Of a stretch of DNA of 64,000 nt, positions 35,543 through 48,061 are shown in pieces. The translations under genes were made by a program, and so were the position numbers. The notes beneath the pieces are model-generated. The model ran no database searches, was not told the DNA's origin, and saw nothing but the letters and a program-made list of their open reading frames with translations. The stretch comes from Rhodoferax lacus (GTDB lineage Bacteria > Pseudomonadota > Gammaproteobacteria > Burkholderiales > Burkholderiaceae_C): the NCBI RefSeq assembly GCF_003415675.1, contig NZ_QFZK01000010.1:62001-126000 (forward strand). Reading direction: 5' to 3'. How positions within the stretch are numbered: position 1 is the stretch's first letter; the number at the start of each line of letters is the position of its first letter.

Positions 35543-35614
35543 CGCGGGAAGGGGATACGCCGGGCTCCTCATGGTGCGAGCACAAATCGTCACCCGGCGT
35601 ATCCCCTTCCCGCG
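35543..35614 (-). repeat. Hairpin element copy 1
   Basis: Perfect 22-bp arms (35543-35564, 35593-35614). Read on the minus strand, the 28-base centre is T-GACGATTT-GTGC-TC-GCAC-CATGAGGAG. GTGC/GCAC can form an inner 4-bp stem, leaving GACGATTT and CATGAGGAG as internal loops. Copy 2 has the same loops with different stems. Confidence 0.75.
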
Positions 35615-35708
35615 CGACCCCCGTGTGAACCAGCGATGCAGGACAGTGCGCGCCGGTTGTACGGTCGGTGTTCGGTATTTTTTGTCAAGTGCAGCAACGC
35701 TCCAGTGA

Positions 35709-35778
35709 GCAGGAGGGGCAAGGGCGGGCGACGATTTGTGGTACTCCACCATGAGGAGCTCGCCCTTGCCCCTCCTGC
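35709..35778 (+). repeat. Hairpin element copy 2
   Basis: Perfect 18-bp arms (35709-35726, 35761-35778). The centre reads GGC-GACGATTT-GTGG-TACT-CCAC-CATGAGGAG-CT. Inner stem GTGG/CCAC replaces GTGC/GCAC of copy 1, and the outer arms differ in sequence but still pair. It is inverted relative to copy 1, 94 bases away. Confidence 0.75.
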
Positions 35779-35893
35779 GCACCCATACGCAGGTATGAAA
35801 CCTTCGATCGCCAAATTGCGGACGCATTTGAAGGCCCGCTTCTAGCCTACACCGCACTTCCTCTAACTGTGCCTACCCACCAGGCTCAGCCTG

Positions 35894-37196
<1,303 letters not shown>

Positions 37197-37205
37197 GATT
37201 AAAAA

Positions 37206-37442
37206 ATGTCTGACATACTGGAAGTAGAAGCCATTGTCTCCAGCAAGGGGCAGGTCACCCTGCCGGCCGCCATGCGCGCCAAGTTGGGCATCACAGCGGG
37301 CTCGCACATCCACTTTGAGCTGCGTGGCAACGAGCTGGTCATTAAACCGGAGCTGCCCATGAGCGCCTACTACGGCATGCTCAAGGGCTATGACTTGGGC
37401 GACATCGAACCCGAGAAAGAGCCGGACCGGGAGTTCGAATGA
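37206..37442 (+). CDS. AbrB/MazE-type antitoxin (VapB-like)
   Basis: 78 residues. The swapped-hairpin DNA-binding domain is VSSKGQVTLPAAMRAKLGI (about 12-30) with HIHFELRGNELVIKP; the acidic tail (DLGDIEPEKEPDREFE) should bind and neutralise the toxin. Its stop overlaps the toxin ATG (ATGA), the usual coupling. AT-rich leader, unlike the neighbours. Confidence 0.9.
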   Translation: MSDILEVEAIVSSKGQVTLPAAMRAKLGITAGSHIHFELRGNELVIKPELPMSAYYGMLKGYDLGDIEPEKEPDREFE

Positions 37443-37813
37443 ATGTAGTGGATTCCTCCGGCTGGATAGAGTTTTTCAAGGCCGGTGCCAATGGTCCGGT
37501 TTTCAAGCCAGTGATTGAAGACCGCCACGCCCTGCTGGTACCCACCATCGCCCTGTTTGAAGTGCACAAGGTCTTGAGTCGCAGCCTGCCTGCAGAGCTG
37601 GTCAAGCGTTGTCTGGACGTAATGCGTTTGGGTCAGGTGCTGGACCTGACCGATGCGCGCGCCATCGCTGCCTCCACCATTTCTGCCCAACACAAGCTGG
37701 CCATGGCCGATGCCGCCATGTACAGCATGGCGCGCGAGTTTGAGGCCAGCTTCTGGACTCAGGACGTGGACTACCGCGGGCTGCCCGGCGTGCAGTACTG
37801 CGCCAAAGGCTGA
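37439..37813 (+). CDS. PIN-domain toxin (VapC-like)
   Basis: 124 residues, a full PIN domain: VVDSSGWIEFF with the first acidic residue, E40-like in ALFEVHKV, DARAIAAST and a late DAAMYSMA...FWTQDVDY with the last acidic residues. VapC toxins are ribonucleases that cut tRNA or rRNA when freed from antitoxin. It is paired with the antitoxin directly upstream. The start ATG is within the antitoxin stop. Confidence 0.9.
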   Translation: MNVVDSSGWIEFFKAGANGPVFKPVIEDRHALLVPTIALFEVHKVLSRSLPAELVKRCLDVMRLGQVLDLTDARAIAASTISAQHKLAMADAAMYSMAREFEASFWTQDVDYRGLPGVQYCAKG

Positions 37814-37863
37814 CTCCCCGGACCCGCCTGCTTGCGCTAGCGCAATTGACAGACTGATATGCC

Positions 37864-39405
37864 ATGACACCATGGCGGTCGATGCCACACCCACCCTCCG
37901 CGCTGCCGCCGCTCATCCACGCCTTGCTGTCGCCCGGGCGCCATGGTCCCGGTGTTGGCCAGGTGGAGCTGCTGGAAACCGCCATCTCCTGGGTGCTGCT
38001 GGCGGGCGACCTGGCCTACAAGATCAAGAAGCCGCTCAAGCTGTCTTTTCTGGACTTCAGCACCCTGGCCTTGCGCAAACACTGCTGCGAAGAAGAGCTG
38101 CGCCTGAACCGACGCTACGCACCCGACCTGTATCTGGCCGTGGTCCCGCTGTTTCACACGCCAGAAGATCCGCAGTGGTGCGGCAGCGGCGCACCGATTG
38201 AATACGCCGTCAAGATGCGCCGCTTTGCGCAAAGCGGGCGGCTGGACCACGTGTGTGACCAGGGTGAGTTGCTGCCCCGGCACCTGTCCGGGCTGGCCCA
38301 CAGCCTGACGGCCTTCCATGCGGCCGCGGCCGTGGTGCCCCCGGGCTCGTACTTTGGGAGTGCGGCCTGCGTGCGGGAGCAGGCCCTGCAAAATTTTGAT
38401 GACCTGCGCACGCTGGTGCAGGACAGTGCATTGCAGCAGCGCCTGCAGGCCCTGCAAAGCTGGACCGAGCAGCAGCACGGGCAACTGGCCGCGCGGATGG
38501 AGCGCCGCCACGACAGCGGCCATGTGCGTGAGTGCCACGGCGACCTGCACCTGGGCAATCTGGTGCTGCTGGACCAGACCATACGGCTGTTTGACTGCAT
38601 CGAGTTCAGCGAATCATTGCGCTGGATCGACGTGGCCAGTGAGCTGGCCTTTCTGTATGTGGACCTGCGGGCGCGCCAGCAGAATGGGCTGGCCTGCTGG
38701 CTGGTGAATGAAGCCCTGAGCGACAACGGCGACTATGGCAGCGTGCTCCTGCTGCGCTTCTATGCCGTCTACCGCGCCCTGGTGCGTACCAAGGTCGCGT
38801 TCATGCAGGCTACTCAAAACGGCAGTAGCACCGACGCTGCCTTGCACTACCTGGCACTGGCTGAGAAGCTCTCCCTGCCGCCACCCATCTCGCTGTGCAT
38901 CACCCATGGTGTGTCGGGCAGCGGCAAGACCTTTGGCAGCAACGCAGTGCTGCTGGGGGACGCCACGGCCTGCACCATCCGCCTGCGTACCGATGTGGAG
39001 CGCAAACGCCTGTCCGGCCTGCAGTCCCTGGAGCCCAGTGGTGCCGCCCTCAACACCGGCATCTATGCGCCCCAGGCTCACGCAACCCTCTATGCCCACC
39101 TGTTGACCCTGGCCGAAGGTCTGCTGCAGGCCGGATGGTCGGTGCTGGTGGATGGCACCTTCCTGCACCGGGTGGACCGTGACCGCTTCGCTGCGCTGGC
39201 CGCCCAACACCACGCCGCTTTTGGCATCCTGGCACCGCAGGCCACGCCAGAGCAGTTGCGCCAGCGGATTCAGCAGCGCCAGGCCAGCAGCCAGGATGCC
39301 TCCGAGGCCACCCTGGAGGTGCTGCAACACCAGCTGCAGGAGCTGGAGCCGCTGGCTGCAGACGAACCCCTGTGGTCGCCTGCCAGTGCCACGCCGCCGC
39401 CTTGA
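37864..39405 (+). CDS. Aminoglycoside-phosphotransferase-like/AAA ATPase fusion protein
   Basis: 513 residues. The N-terminal 330 residues resemble APH/choline-kinase folds: WVLLAGDLAYKIKKPLKL-FLDFS and the catalytic HGDLHLGNLVLLD (His-Gly-Asp-x-His). The C-terminal part is a P-loop kinase with ITHGVSGSGKTF (about 343-354) and a DGTFL Walker B-like strand. This two-domain family is widespread but without known substrate; resistance to aminoglycosides should not be assumed. The first codons overlap nothing; a later start at residue 7 is possible. Confidence 0.85.
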   Translation: MTPWRSMPHPPSALPPLIHALLSPGRHGPGVGQVELLETAISWVLLAGDLAYKIKKPLKLSFLDFSTLALRKHCCEEELRLNRRYAPDLYLAVVPLFHTPEDPQWCGSGAPIEYAVKMRRFAQSGRLDHVCDQGELLPRHLSGLAHSLTAFHAAAAVVPPGSYFGSAACVREQALQNFDDLRTLVQDSALQQRLQALQSWTEQQHGQLAARMERRHDSGHVRECHGDLHLGNLVLLDQTIRLFDCIEFSESLRWIDVASELAFLYVDLRARQQNGLACWLVNEALSDNGDYGSVLLLRFYAVYRALVRTKVAFMQATQNGSSTDAALHYLALAEKLSLPPPISLCITHGVSGSGKTFGSNAVLLGDATACTIRLRTDVERKRLSGLQSLEPSGAALNTGIYAPQAHATLYAHLLTLAEGLLQAGWSVLVDGTFLHRVDRDRFAALAAQHHAAFGILAPQATPEQLRQRIQQRQASSQDASEATLEVLQHQLQELEPLAADEPLWSPASATPPP

Positions 39406-39483
39406 TAAATGGCAAGCGGCCGGCCCCGCAGCTCACAACAATGAATGGCTGGGCGATACCGATTTGCAGCACAGGAGAACAGC

Positions 39484-39945
39484 ATGGGCGAGCGTTTAAC
39501 CACCGGTGAAATCAGCACCCGCAGCGTGACCATCGCCTTCCGGCGGACCTCGCTGGGTGGTGCGGCGCGGCTGATGCGCGACAACCATGTGGGCTGCCTG
39601 GTGGTGGTGCAGGAAACCGATGGACACAACACCGTCGTGGGGATGCTGACCGACCGTGACATCGTCACCGCCGTGGTCGCCCCGGAGCTGGACCTGAACC
39701 GCTACTGCGTGGAAGACGTGATGAGCACCGATCTGGTCACCGCGCGCGAGGACGATTCATTGATCGACCTGATGCGCACCATGCGCCGCGAAGGTGTGCG
39801 CCGCGTTCCCGTGGTGGGTGCCCAGGGCGAGCTGCTGGGTCTGGTCACCCTGGACGATGTGCTGGACATTCTGGCCGAAGAGCTCAGCCTGCTGGTGGGC
39901 ACCATCCAGAGCGGCAAGCAGCGCGAGCGCCAGATGCGGATCTAA
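39484..39945 (+). CDS. Tandem CBS-domain protein
   Basis: 153 residues, a pair of CBS motifs: residues about 10-65 (VGCLVVVQE, GMLTDRDIVTAV) and 77-135 (DVMSTDLVTAREDDSLIDLM, RRVPVVGAQGELLGLVTLDDVLD). Such stand-alone modules bind adenine nucleotides and adjust partner proteins. ATG 39484 has AGGAG 7-8 bases upstream. Target unknown. Confidence 0.88.
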   Translation: MGERLTTGEISTRSVTIAFRRTSLGGAARLMRDNHVGCLVVVQETDGHNTVVGMLTDRDIVTAVVAPELDLNRYCVEDVMSTDLVTAREDDSLIDLMRTMRREGVRRVPVVGAQGELLGLVTLDDVLDILAEELSLLVGTIQSGKQRERQMRI

Positions 39946-39969
39946 GCTGCCCAACGGTGAGGACGCTTC

Positions 39970-41100
39970 TCAGGCCAGCCGCTCCAGCAGCATCGCATCC
40001 CCATAGCTGAAGAAGCGGTATTCATTGGCAATCGCATGGCGGTACAGCGCCATGATGGGCTGGTACCCGGCAAAGGCGCTCACCAGCATCATCAGGCTGG
40101 ACTTGGGCAAATGGAAGTTGGTCAGCAGCAGGTCCACATGCTGGAAGGCAAAGCCGGGTGTGATGAAGATGGTGGTGTCGCCGCTGGCCAGCCCAGTCTT
40201 TGCCCAACTCTCCAGCGTACGCACCGTGGTCGTGCCCACCGCCACCACACGGCCACCGCGCGCCTTGCACTGGGAAATAGCTTGCTGGGTGCTGGCGGGC
40301 ACCTCGTACCACTCGCTGTGCATCTGGTGCTCGGAGAGGTTCTCGGTCTTCACCGGCTGGAAGGTGCCCGCGCCCACATGCAGGGTGACGTTGGCGCGCT
40401 GTACGCCCATGGTCTCCAACTGGGCCAGCAGGGCTTCGTCAAAGTGCAGGGCAGCGGTGGGGGCGGCCACTGCGCCGGGGTTTTTGGCAAACACGGTCTG
40501 GTAGCGCTGGGCGTCTTCGGCAGAATCCGTGTGGGTGATGTATGGCGGCAGCGGCACATGGCCGTGGCGCTCCATCAGGGTGTAGGGGCTGTCGCCGTGG
40601 TCGTTGGAGAGCACAAAGCGGAAGATCTGGCCATTGGCATCCGGCCAGCGCCCCAGCAGGGTGGCACTCAAGCCATCTTCGTGGCCCGGTGCGCACAGCA
40701 ACTTGATGGTGGTGCCCACCTCGGGCTTTTTACTCACCCGCATGTGCGCAGCCACCTGGTTGCCGCCCAGCACGCGTTCCACCAACAGTTCCACCTTGCC
40801 GCCGGTGGGCTTTTCGCCAAACAGACGGGCGTTGAGCACCTTGGTGTCGTTGAACACCAGCAGGTCACCAGCGCGCAGCAGGCCGGGCAGTTCACGGAAG
40901 ATGCGGTCCACCGGCGCGTCTGCGCGGCCATCGAGCAGGCGCGAGCCGCTGCGCTCGGGCGCGGGGTGCTGGGCGATCAGCGCCTCGGGCAATACGAAAT
41001 CAAAGTCGCTCAGGGTGTAGGGGCGGCCGCTGGCGTCAGGGGACAGAGGAGCGGTGGAGGACGAGGCAGAGGGCGACGGGGCGCCAGAAGAATGGGGCAT
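39970..41100 (-). CDS. queA: S-adenosylmethionine:tRNA ribosyltransferase-isomerase
   Basis: 376 residues. Adds the cyclopentenediol epoxide ring to preQ1 in tRNA, making epoxyqueuosine. Conserved blocks: [68 protein letters not shown] and [15 protein letters not shown]. About 27 Ser/Pro/Ala-rich residues precede the usual N-terminus, so the true start may differ, although no internal ATG fits. It acts with tgt; they are separated by a five-gene opposite-strand... four-gene plus-strand segment (37206-39945). Confidence 0.95.
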   Translation of the reverse strand: MPHSSGAPSPSASSSTAPLSPDASGRPYTLSDFDFVLPEALIAQHPAPERSGSRLLDGRADAPVDRIFRELPGLLRAGDLLVFNDTKVLNARLFGEKPTGGKVELLVERVLGGNQVAAHMRVSKKPEVGTTIKLLCAPGHEDGLSATLLGRWPDANGQIFRFVLSNDHGDSPYTLMERHGHVPLPPYITHTDSAEDAQRYQTVFAKNPGAVAAPTAALHFDEALLAQLETMGVQRANVTLHVGAGTFQPVKTENLSEHQMHSEWYEVPASTQQAISQCKARGGRVVAVGTTTVRTLESWAKTGLASGDTTIFITPGFAFQHVDLLLTNFHLPKSSLMMLVSAFAGYQPIMALYRHAIANEYRFFSYGDAMLLERLA

Positions 41101-41145
41101 GTGCTTGAGGGTTGAACAAACCCGTACCAAGAAGTAAAGACAGGG

Positions 41146-41151
41146 CAGAAT
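41146..41151 (+). promoter_or_regulatory. -10 hexamer, probable leaderless start of recG
   Basis: CAGAAT, then six bases and the ATG at 41158; no Shine-Dalgarno. Confidence 0.4.
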
Positions 41152-41157
41152 TGTCCC

Positions 41158-43326
<2,169 letters not shown>

Positions 43327-43336
43327 CTGTTGTATG

Positions 43337-43360
43337 GCCGGACGCTGCGTCCGGCTTCTT
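43337..43360 (+). terminator. Intrinsic terminator after recG
   Basis: GCCGGACG/CGTCCGGC stem (43337-43344, 43348-43355) with a CTG loop, followed by TTCTT. It lies between recG and the next gene, five bases before that ATG, so it may instead modulate readthrough. Confidence 0.55.
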
Positions 43361-43364
43361 TCCT

Positions 43365-44270
43365 ATGTTGCATATTTTCAAATCCCGCTGGCTGGCTCTG
43401 GCGGGCAATACCCGTGGCGTGGTGCTGGTGATACTGGCCATGGCCTGCTGGTCCGTGCTGGACGCCTGCAACAAGCAGCTGATGCAGCAGGGCATCGCCC
43501 CCAAGGAGGTGCTGTTCCTGCAGGCCAGCGTGGTGCTGGCCATGCTGCTGCCGCTGGTGGCCTGGACGCGCGGGCGCATCCTGGCCTCACCACAACCGGC
43601 CTTCCATCTGGTGCGCGGCGGCATCATCGTCACCTCGGCCTTTTGCGCGGCCTGGGCGGTGGCGCACCTGCCGCTGGCCGAGGCCAGTGCCTACTTGATG
43701 ACCGGCGCGCTGTTCATGCTGCCCCTGGGCGTGTGGCTGCTGGGGGAGCGGGCACATTGGCTGCGCTGGCTGGGTGTGGGCATTGGCTTTGCCGGTGTGC
43801 TGGTGATTTTGCAGCCCGGTGCCGATGCCTTCCAGCCCGCCGCGCTGGTGGCGCTTCTGGGCGCACTGATGGAGGCCATGCTGGGCGTGGTGCTCAAAAA
43901 ATACTCGCAGGGTGAGCACCCCATTGCCGTGCTGGCCTGGAGCCAGGTGGCCTGCTGGCTCAGCTTTGGTGTGATGACGGGCTTTGCGCTGCCCACAGTG
44001 CTGCAGGTGTCGTGGGTGCTGCTGCCGGTGATTGGCCTGTCTGCCTCCGGCATCTACCTGGCCTATTTCTTTGCCTACCGCGCGGGCGACGCCTCGGCGG
44101 TGGAGGCCGGTGGCTTTTCGCTGCTGTTGTTCAGCCCGGCGCTGGGCCATGTGTTTTTTGCCGAGACTCCCACGCTGGCGTTTTGGGGCGGGGCTGGTTT
44201 GCTGGTCTGCGGCATCGCGGTGGTGATTGTGGAGCCGCAGGGCCGGGTTCCGTCCGGGCTGGAAAGATGA
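43365..44270 (+). CDS. EamA/DMT-superfamily transporter
   Basis: 301 residues, ten hydrophobic segments in two EamA repeats (about 15-140 and 155-290). DKQLM-like CNKQLMQQG, MLPLGVWLLGERAHW and SPALGHVFFAETPTLAFWGGAGLLV are typical of the family, which exports metabolites such as amino acids or nucleosides. No clue to the substrate. The gene follows the terminator hairpin at once. Confidence 0.87.
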   Translation: MLHIFKSRWLALAGNTRGVVLVILAMACWSVLDACNKQLMQQGIAPKEVLFLQASVVLAMLLPLVAWTRGRILASPQPAFHLVRGGIIVTSAFCAAWAVAHLPLAEASAYLMTGALFMLPLGVWLLGERAHWLRWLGVGIGFAGVLVILQPGADAFQPAALVALLGALMEAMLGVVLKKYSQGEHPIAVLAWSQVACWLSFGVMTGFALPTVLQVSWVLLPVIGLSASGIYLAYFFAYRAGDASAVEAGGFSLLLFSPALGHVFFAETPTLAFWGGAGLLVCGIAVVIVEPQGRVPSGLER

Positions 44271-44300
44271 GCAGACGCAGACGCCGCGGGCGACTCGGTA

Positions 44301-44306
44301 GACAAT
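44301..44306 (+). promoter_or_regulatory. -10 hexamer, probable leaderless start of oxyR
   Basis: GACAAT, then six bases and the ATG at 44313; no Shine-Dalgarno. Confidence 0.45.
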
Positions 44307-44312
44307 AGCGCC

Positions 44313-45272
44313 ATGACCCTCACCGAACTCAAATACATCGTCGCCGTGGCCCGGGAGCGCCACTTCGGCAAGGCAGCGGAGGCCTGCTTTGTGTCGCAGC
44401 CCACGCTGTCGGTGGCGGTCAAGAAGCTCGAAGAAGAACTGGACGTCAAGCTCTTTGAGCGCAGCGCCAACGAGGTGGCCGTCACGCCCCTGGGCGAGGA
44501 AATCGTGCGCCAGGCGCAAAGCGTGCTGGAGCAGGCGGCCAACATCAAGGACATTGCCAAGCGCGGCAAGGACCCGCTGGCCGGGGCCCTGGCGCTGGGT
44601 GTGATCTACACCATCGCCCCCTACCTGCTGCCCGACCTGGTGCGCCAGGTCATCACGCACTCGCCGCAAATGCCGCTGATGCTGCAGGAGAACTTCACCG
44701 TCAAGCTGCTGGAGATGCTGCGCACCGGCGAGATCGACTGCGCCATCCTGGCCGAGCCCTTCCCCGACACCGGTCTGGCCACCGCGCCCCTGTATGACGA
44801 GCCCTTTGTGGCCGCTGTGCCCATGAACCATCCGCTGGCCAAGCTGCAGAGCGTGTCGGCCGAGCAGCTCAAGAGCGAGACCATGCTGCTCTTGGGCAAC
44901 GGCCACTGCTTTCGCGACCATGTGCTGGAGGTGTGCCCCGAGTTTGCGCGCTTCTCCAGCGATGCCGAGGGCATTCGCAAGAGCTTTGAGGGCTCTTCGC
45001 TGGAGACCATCAAGCACATGGTGGCAGCCGGCATGGGTATCACCCTGGTGCCGCGCCTGAGCGTGCCGCGCGAGGCACTGGAGTCGCGCAAACGCCGCCA
45101 GGAAGATGCCTATGTGAAATACCTGCCTGTGACCGACGCGCACGGCGCGCCCCCGCCCACGCGGCGTGTGGTGCTGGCGTGGCGGCGCAGCTTCACCCGT
45201 TACGAGGCCATTGCCGCGTTGCGCAATGCCATTTACGCCTGCGAGCTGCCGGGCGTGACGCGGCTTTCCTGA
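44313..45272 (+). CDS. oxyR: Hydrogen peroxide-responsive regulator OxyR
   Basis: 319 residues, LysR family. The helix-turn-helix is HFGKAAEACFVSQPTLSVAV; the peroxide-sensing cysteines are in GHCFRDHVLEVC, with the C-x8-C spacing of E. coli OxyR Cys199/Cys208. Oxidation forms the disulfide that activates catalase and peroxidase genes. It sits downstream of recG and the transporter gene, an order seen in related genomes. Confidence 0.95.
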   Translation: MTLTELKYIVAVARERHFGKAAEACFVSQPTLSVAVKKLEEELDVKLFERSANEVAVTPLGEEIVRQAQSVLEQAANIKDIAKRGKDPLAGALALGVIYTIAPYLLPDLVRQVITHSPQMPLMLQENFTVKLLEMLRTGEIDCAILAEPFPDTGLATAPLYDEPFVAAVPMNHPLAKLQSVSAEQLKSETMLLLGNGHCFRDHVLEVCPEFARFSSDAEGIRKSFEGSSLETIKHMVAAGMGITLVPRLSVPREALESRKRRQEDAYVKYLPVTDAHGAPPPTRRVVLAWRRSFTRYEAIAALRNAIYACELPGVTRLS

Positions 45273-45309
45273 TGGCTTTTTGTAGGTGTATTGCTGTGGG
45301 TTGCTTGTT

Positions 45310-46161
45310 GTGAGTACGCGTTTTTCCCTGTATCTGGACCTGATCCGCTGGAGCCGCCCGGCCGGCTGGCTGCTGCTGCTGTGGCCCACACTGGCGGCAC
45401 TCTGGCTGGCGGCTGGCGGCTTTCCGGGCTGGCATTTGCTGGGTGTGTTTACCCTGGGAACCATCCTGATGCGCAGCGCGGGGTGCTGCATCAACGACGT
45501 GGCTGACCGCGAGTTTGACCGCCATGTCAAACGCACCGCTGAGCGGCCCATCACCAGCGGCAAGGTGTCGGTGCGGGAAGCGCTGGCGCTGGGCGCCGTG
45601 CTGGCGCTGCTGGCCTTTGCGCTGGTGCTCACTACCAACGCGGTAACCATCCTCTGGTCCTTTGCGGCTCTGGCGGTAACGCTGGCCTATCCGTATGCCA
45701 AGCGCTATGTCTCCATGCCGCAGGCGGTGTTGGGTGTGGCCTTTGGCATGGGCATTCCCATGGCCTTTGCCGCCGTGCAGGGACAGGTGCCGCAGATGGC
45801 CTGGTGGCTGTCGCTGGGCAACCTGTTCTGGGTGCTGGCCTATGACACCGAATACGCCATGGTGGACCGCGATGACGACTTGCGCATCGGCATGAAGACC
45901 TCGGCCATCACGCTCGGAACCTGGGACGTGCCCGCCGTGCTGGCCTTCTACCTGCTGCTCTTGGCCCTGTGGACCTGGGTGATTGTTCCGCAGCCACGCG
46001 CCTGGCCCTGGTGGCTGGGTGTGGCTGTGGCACTGGGGCAGGTGGCCTGGCATGCCACGCTCATCAAGGACCGCACGCGCGAGGGCTGCTTCAAGGCCTT
46101 TCGCGCCAACCACTGGCTGGGCTTCACGCTGTTTGCCGCCGTGGTGCTGGGCCTGGCCTGA
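45310..46161 (+). CDS. ubiA: 4-hydroxybenzoate polyprenyltransferase
   Basis: 283 residues from GTG 45310 ([13 protein letters not shown] is the usual start; GTG 45286 is an alternative). Attaches the polyprenyl tail to 4-hydroxybenzoate in ubiquinone synthesis in the inner membrane. The two aspartate-rich motifs are present: [15 protein letters not shown] and [12 protein letters not shown], coordinating Mg-pyrophosphate; eight or nine transmembrane helices surround them. Follows oxyR. Confidence 0.94.
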   Translation: MSTRFSLYLDLIRWSRPAGWLLLLWPTLAALWLAAGGFPGWHLLGVFTLGTILMRSAGCCINDVADREFDRHVKRTAERPITSGKVSVREALALGAVLALLAFALVLTTNAVTILWSFAALAVTLAYPYAKRYVSMPQAVLGVAFGMGIPMAFAAVQGQVPQMAWWLSLGNLFWVLAYDTEYAMVDRDDDLRIGMKTSAITLGTWDVPAVLAFYLLLLALWTWVIVPQPRAWPWWLGVAVALGQVAWHATLIKDRTREGCFKAFRANHWLGFTLFAAVVLGLA

Positions 46162-46181
46162 GCGCGCAGTAAGGCGCGTTC

Positions 46182-46198
46182 AGGCCAGTGGCTGGCCT
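46182..46198. terminator. Weak hairpin between ubiA and phoD
   Basis: AGGCCAG/CTGGCCT with a TGG loop between the convergent genes; no T-run. Confidence 0.35.
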
Positions 46199-47952
46199 CA
46201 GGCGTAGCTGACGGTACCTGTGGCGTTCACCGTTACGGTCTTGCCGGTGGCGGCCACGTAGGTCTTGGACTGGATGGTGTCCACAAACACAAACTCGCCG
46301 GTTACGGCCGCTGTGGTTGCTGTCATCAGCAGGTAGCCGCGGCGCATGGTGTCGGCGTAGTTCAGGTCATCCACCAAGCCCAGGCCCGTGCCCTGCACGC
46401 CGGGTGCTATGGCCGTGCCGTCCAGTGCGCTGGCCAGTCCGCCCAGGCCTGCACTCTCAAAGCCAGGCGATGTGACGGACGCGCCGGCAAATTCAAAGCC
46501 CACCTTGTCGCCAGCCAGCGTGGTCACGTGGGTGAACCAGGCGTTGTGTGAGTCGCCCGACAGGGTGATGAGCTTCTTGCCCTGTGCCTTGATGGTTTGC
46601 AGAATGGCTTCGCGCTGCAGCGGATAGCCGTCCCACGCGTCCAGGTTGTAGGGCAGGCGCGGGTTGGTGCTGGCGTCCACCAGATAGGCCTGTGTCTGCG
46701 TACGGTAGCCAGCGGGGGTGGCCTTGGCGGTCAGGAAGTCGGAGATGGACTGCAGCACGGCCTGCTGGTTGGCAGGGGTGGGGCTCACGGTGGCGGTGGC
46801 CTGCGCCTGCAGGACGCTGCCGGGGAACCACATGCGCGCCATGATGTCCTGGTTGCCCATGATTTGCCAGGTGGCAGTCGATGCGGCCATGCCCGAGGTC
46901 AGCCAGTTCTGCTGCGTGGTGCTCATCATGCGGTGGGTGGCGTCGGTGCCAGTGGTCAGCGCGGTGGCGTAGCGGGTGATGCCGCCGTCGGCATCGCCAT
47001 AGCTGTCGTATTGCCTGTCGCGGCCTTCGATACGGGTGTCCACCATGTGCAGGGTGAAGATGTTGCCGAAGTCAAAGCGGCGGTAGATCTTGAACAGGTT
47101 GAGCGCATCGGGGGTGCGGATGGGCATCCACTCGTGGTACGCGCGGGCGGCAAAGCCCTTGCGTGTGGCCCAGTTGCCCTGGGTGGCGGTGTCATGGTTT
47201 TCCGCGCTATCCATCCAGGCGTTGTTGGCGAACTCATGGTCGTCCCACACAGTGATCCAGGGCATGGCGGCGTGCAGGGCCTGCAGGGCCGGGTCGGTGC
47301 GGTACAGGGCGTAGCGCGTGCGGTAGTCTTCCAGGCTGGTGATGTCGTTGGCAGGTGCGGTCACGCGGTCCAGGGCCACGGCGTTGCTGTTGCCGAACTT
47401 GGCCGGGTCGGAGCCGTATTCGTAGATGTAGTCACCCAGGTGCACGGCATATTGCGCACCTGACTTGGCCGCTGCGTCATAGGCATTGAAGTAGCCCGCC
47501 GAATACAGCGTGCAGGAGAACACGGCGAACTTCACGCTGGCCACATTGGCCTCGGGCAGGGTGCGCGTGGTGCCTACGGGGGAAGTAGATTTGAACTGGT
47601 CAAAGAAGCGGTAATAGTAGGTCGTGCCGGCTTTAAGGCCAGTCACGTCGACCTTGTTGGTGTAACCCGTATCAAGGCTGGACTTGATCTTGCCGTGGGC
47701 CACGATGCGTTCAAACTTGCTGCTGGTGCTGACTTGCCAGGTCAGATCCACCGCCTCCTTGAAGCTGATCATCTTGGCATGCGTCCAGATGATGACGCGG
47801 TCCGCCAGCGGATCACCGCTGGCTACACCGTATTTGTATTCGGCGGCTGCACCGCCACCGCAGCCCGCCAGGGTGGTGCCTGCGGCCGCTACGGCCAGAA
47901 CGCTGCTGGAGCGGATAATAAATTCACGGCGATTGCTGTTGTGTTGTGTCAT
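46198..47952 (-). CDS. phoD: PhoD-family alkaline phosphatase/phosphodiesterase
   Basis: 584 residues. Tat signal (NRREFIIRSSSVLAVAAAG) with a following cysteine (LAGCGGG), so a Tat-exported, possibly lipid-anchored enzyme. The metallophosphatase core has FAVFSC, HLGDYIYEYG, WDDHEFANNAW, MGNQDIMAR and LSGDSHNAW, the PhoD metal ligands for Fe/Ca. It releases phosphate from organic phosphates outside the cytoplasm. AGGAGG lies upstream of the ATG. TCACATT and TCACACC repeats spaced 11 bases (48006-48000, 47995-47989, minus) loosely resemble a Pho box. A PsiF gene is next door. Confidence 0.92.
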   Translation of the reverse strand: MTQHNSNRREFIIRSSSVLAVAAAGTTLAGCGGGAAAEYKYGVASGDPLADRVIIWTHAKMISFKEAVDLTWQVSTSSKFERIVAHGKIKSSLDTGYTNKVDVTGLKAGTTYYYRFFDQFKSTSPVGTTRTLPEANVASVKFAVFSCTLYSAGYFNAYDAAAKSGAQYAVHLGDYIYEYGSDPAKFGNSNAVALDRVTAPANDITSLEDYRTRYALYRTDPALQALHAAMPWITVWDDHEFANNAWMDSAENHDTATQGNWATRKGFAARAYHEWMPIRTPDALNLFKIYRRFDFGNIFTLHMVDTRIEGRDRQYDSYGDADGGITRYATALTTGTDATHRMMSTTQQNWLTSGMAASTATWQIMGNQDIMARMWFPGSVLQAQATATVSPTPANQQAVLQSISDFLTAKATPAGYRTQTQAYLVDASTNPRLPYNLDAWDGYPLQREAILQTIKAQGKKLITLSGDSHNAWFTHVTTLAGDKVGFEFAGASVTSPGFESAGLGGLASALDGTAIAPGVQGTGLGLVDDLNYADTMRRGYLLMTATTAAVTGEFVFVDTIQSKTYVAATGKTVTVNATGTVSYA

Positions 47953-48007
47953 GGTGACCTCCTGTGGATGGATCCATTGGAGTGCACCGGTGTGACCGGA
48001 ATGTGAA

Positions 48008-48038
48008 AAAGCCCGGGACCTTGCGGTTCCCGGGCTTT
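48008..48038 (-). terminator. Intrinsic terminator of the PsiF gene
   Basis: AAAGCCCGGGA pairs with TCCCGGGCTTT around a nine-base loop; on the minus strand the stem ends in CTTTTTC. It lies directly after the PsiF stop codon, separating it from phoD. Confidence 0.75.
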
Positions 48039-48061
48039 GTTCAGAAAGGCGTAAGTAGCGT

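Larger units (their letters stand above)
35490..35893. other. Intergenic region with two structured repeats
   Basis: 404 bases between the chemoreceptor gene and tgt (convergent). It contains the two hairpin elements at 35543 and 35709; open frames of up to 112 codons here follow from the symmetric repeats and were not accepted as genes. Confidence 0.6.

Noticed and set aside
35543-35778. Hairpin elements as REP sequences or integron attC sites
   Set aside because: No GTAG-type REP head or attC core boxes were found; conserved internal loops do not match either class as I know them.
35507-35857. Overlapping open frames of 65-112 codons in the chemoreceptor-tgt gap
   Set aside because: They arise from the inverted repeats and show no protein features.
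47989-48006. Pho box upstream of phoD
   Set aside because: Two TCACA repeats at 11-base spacing are present but match the consensus poorly; mentioned only in the phoD entry.
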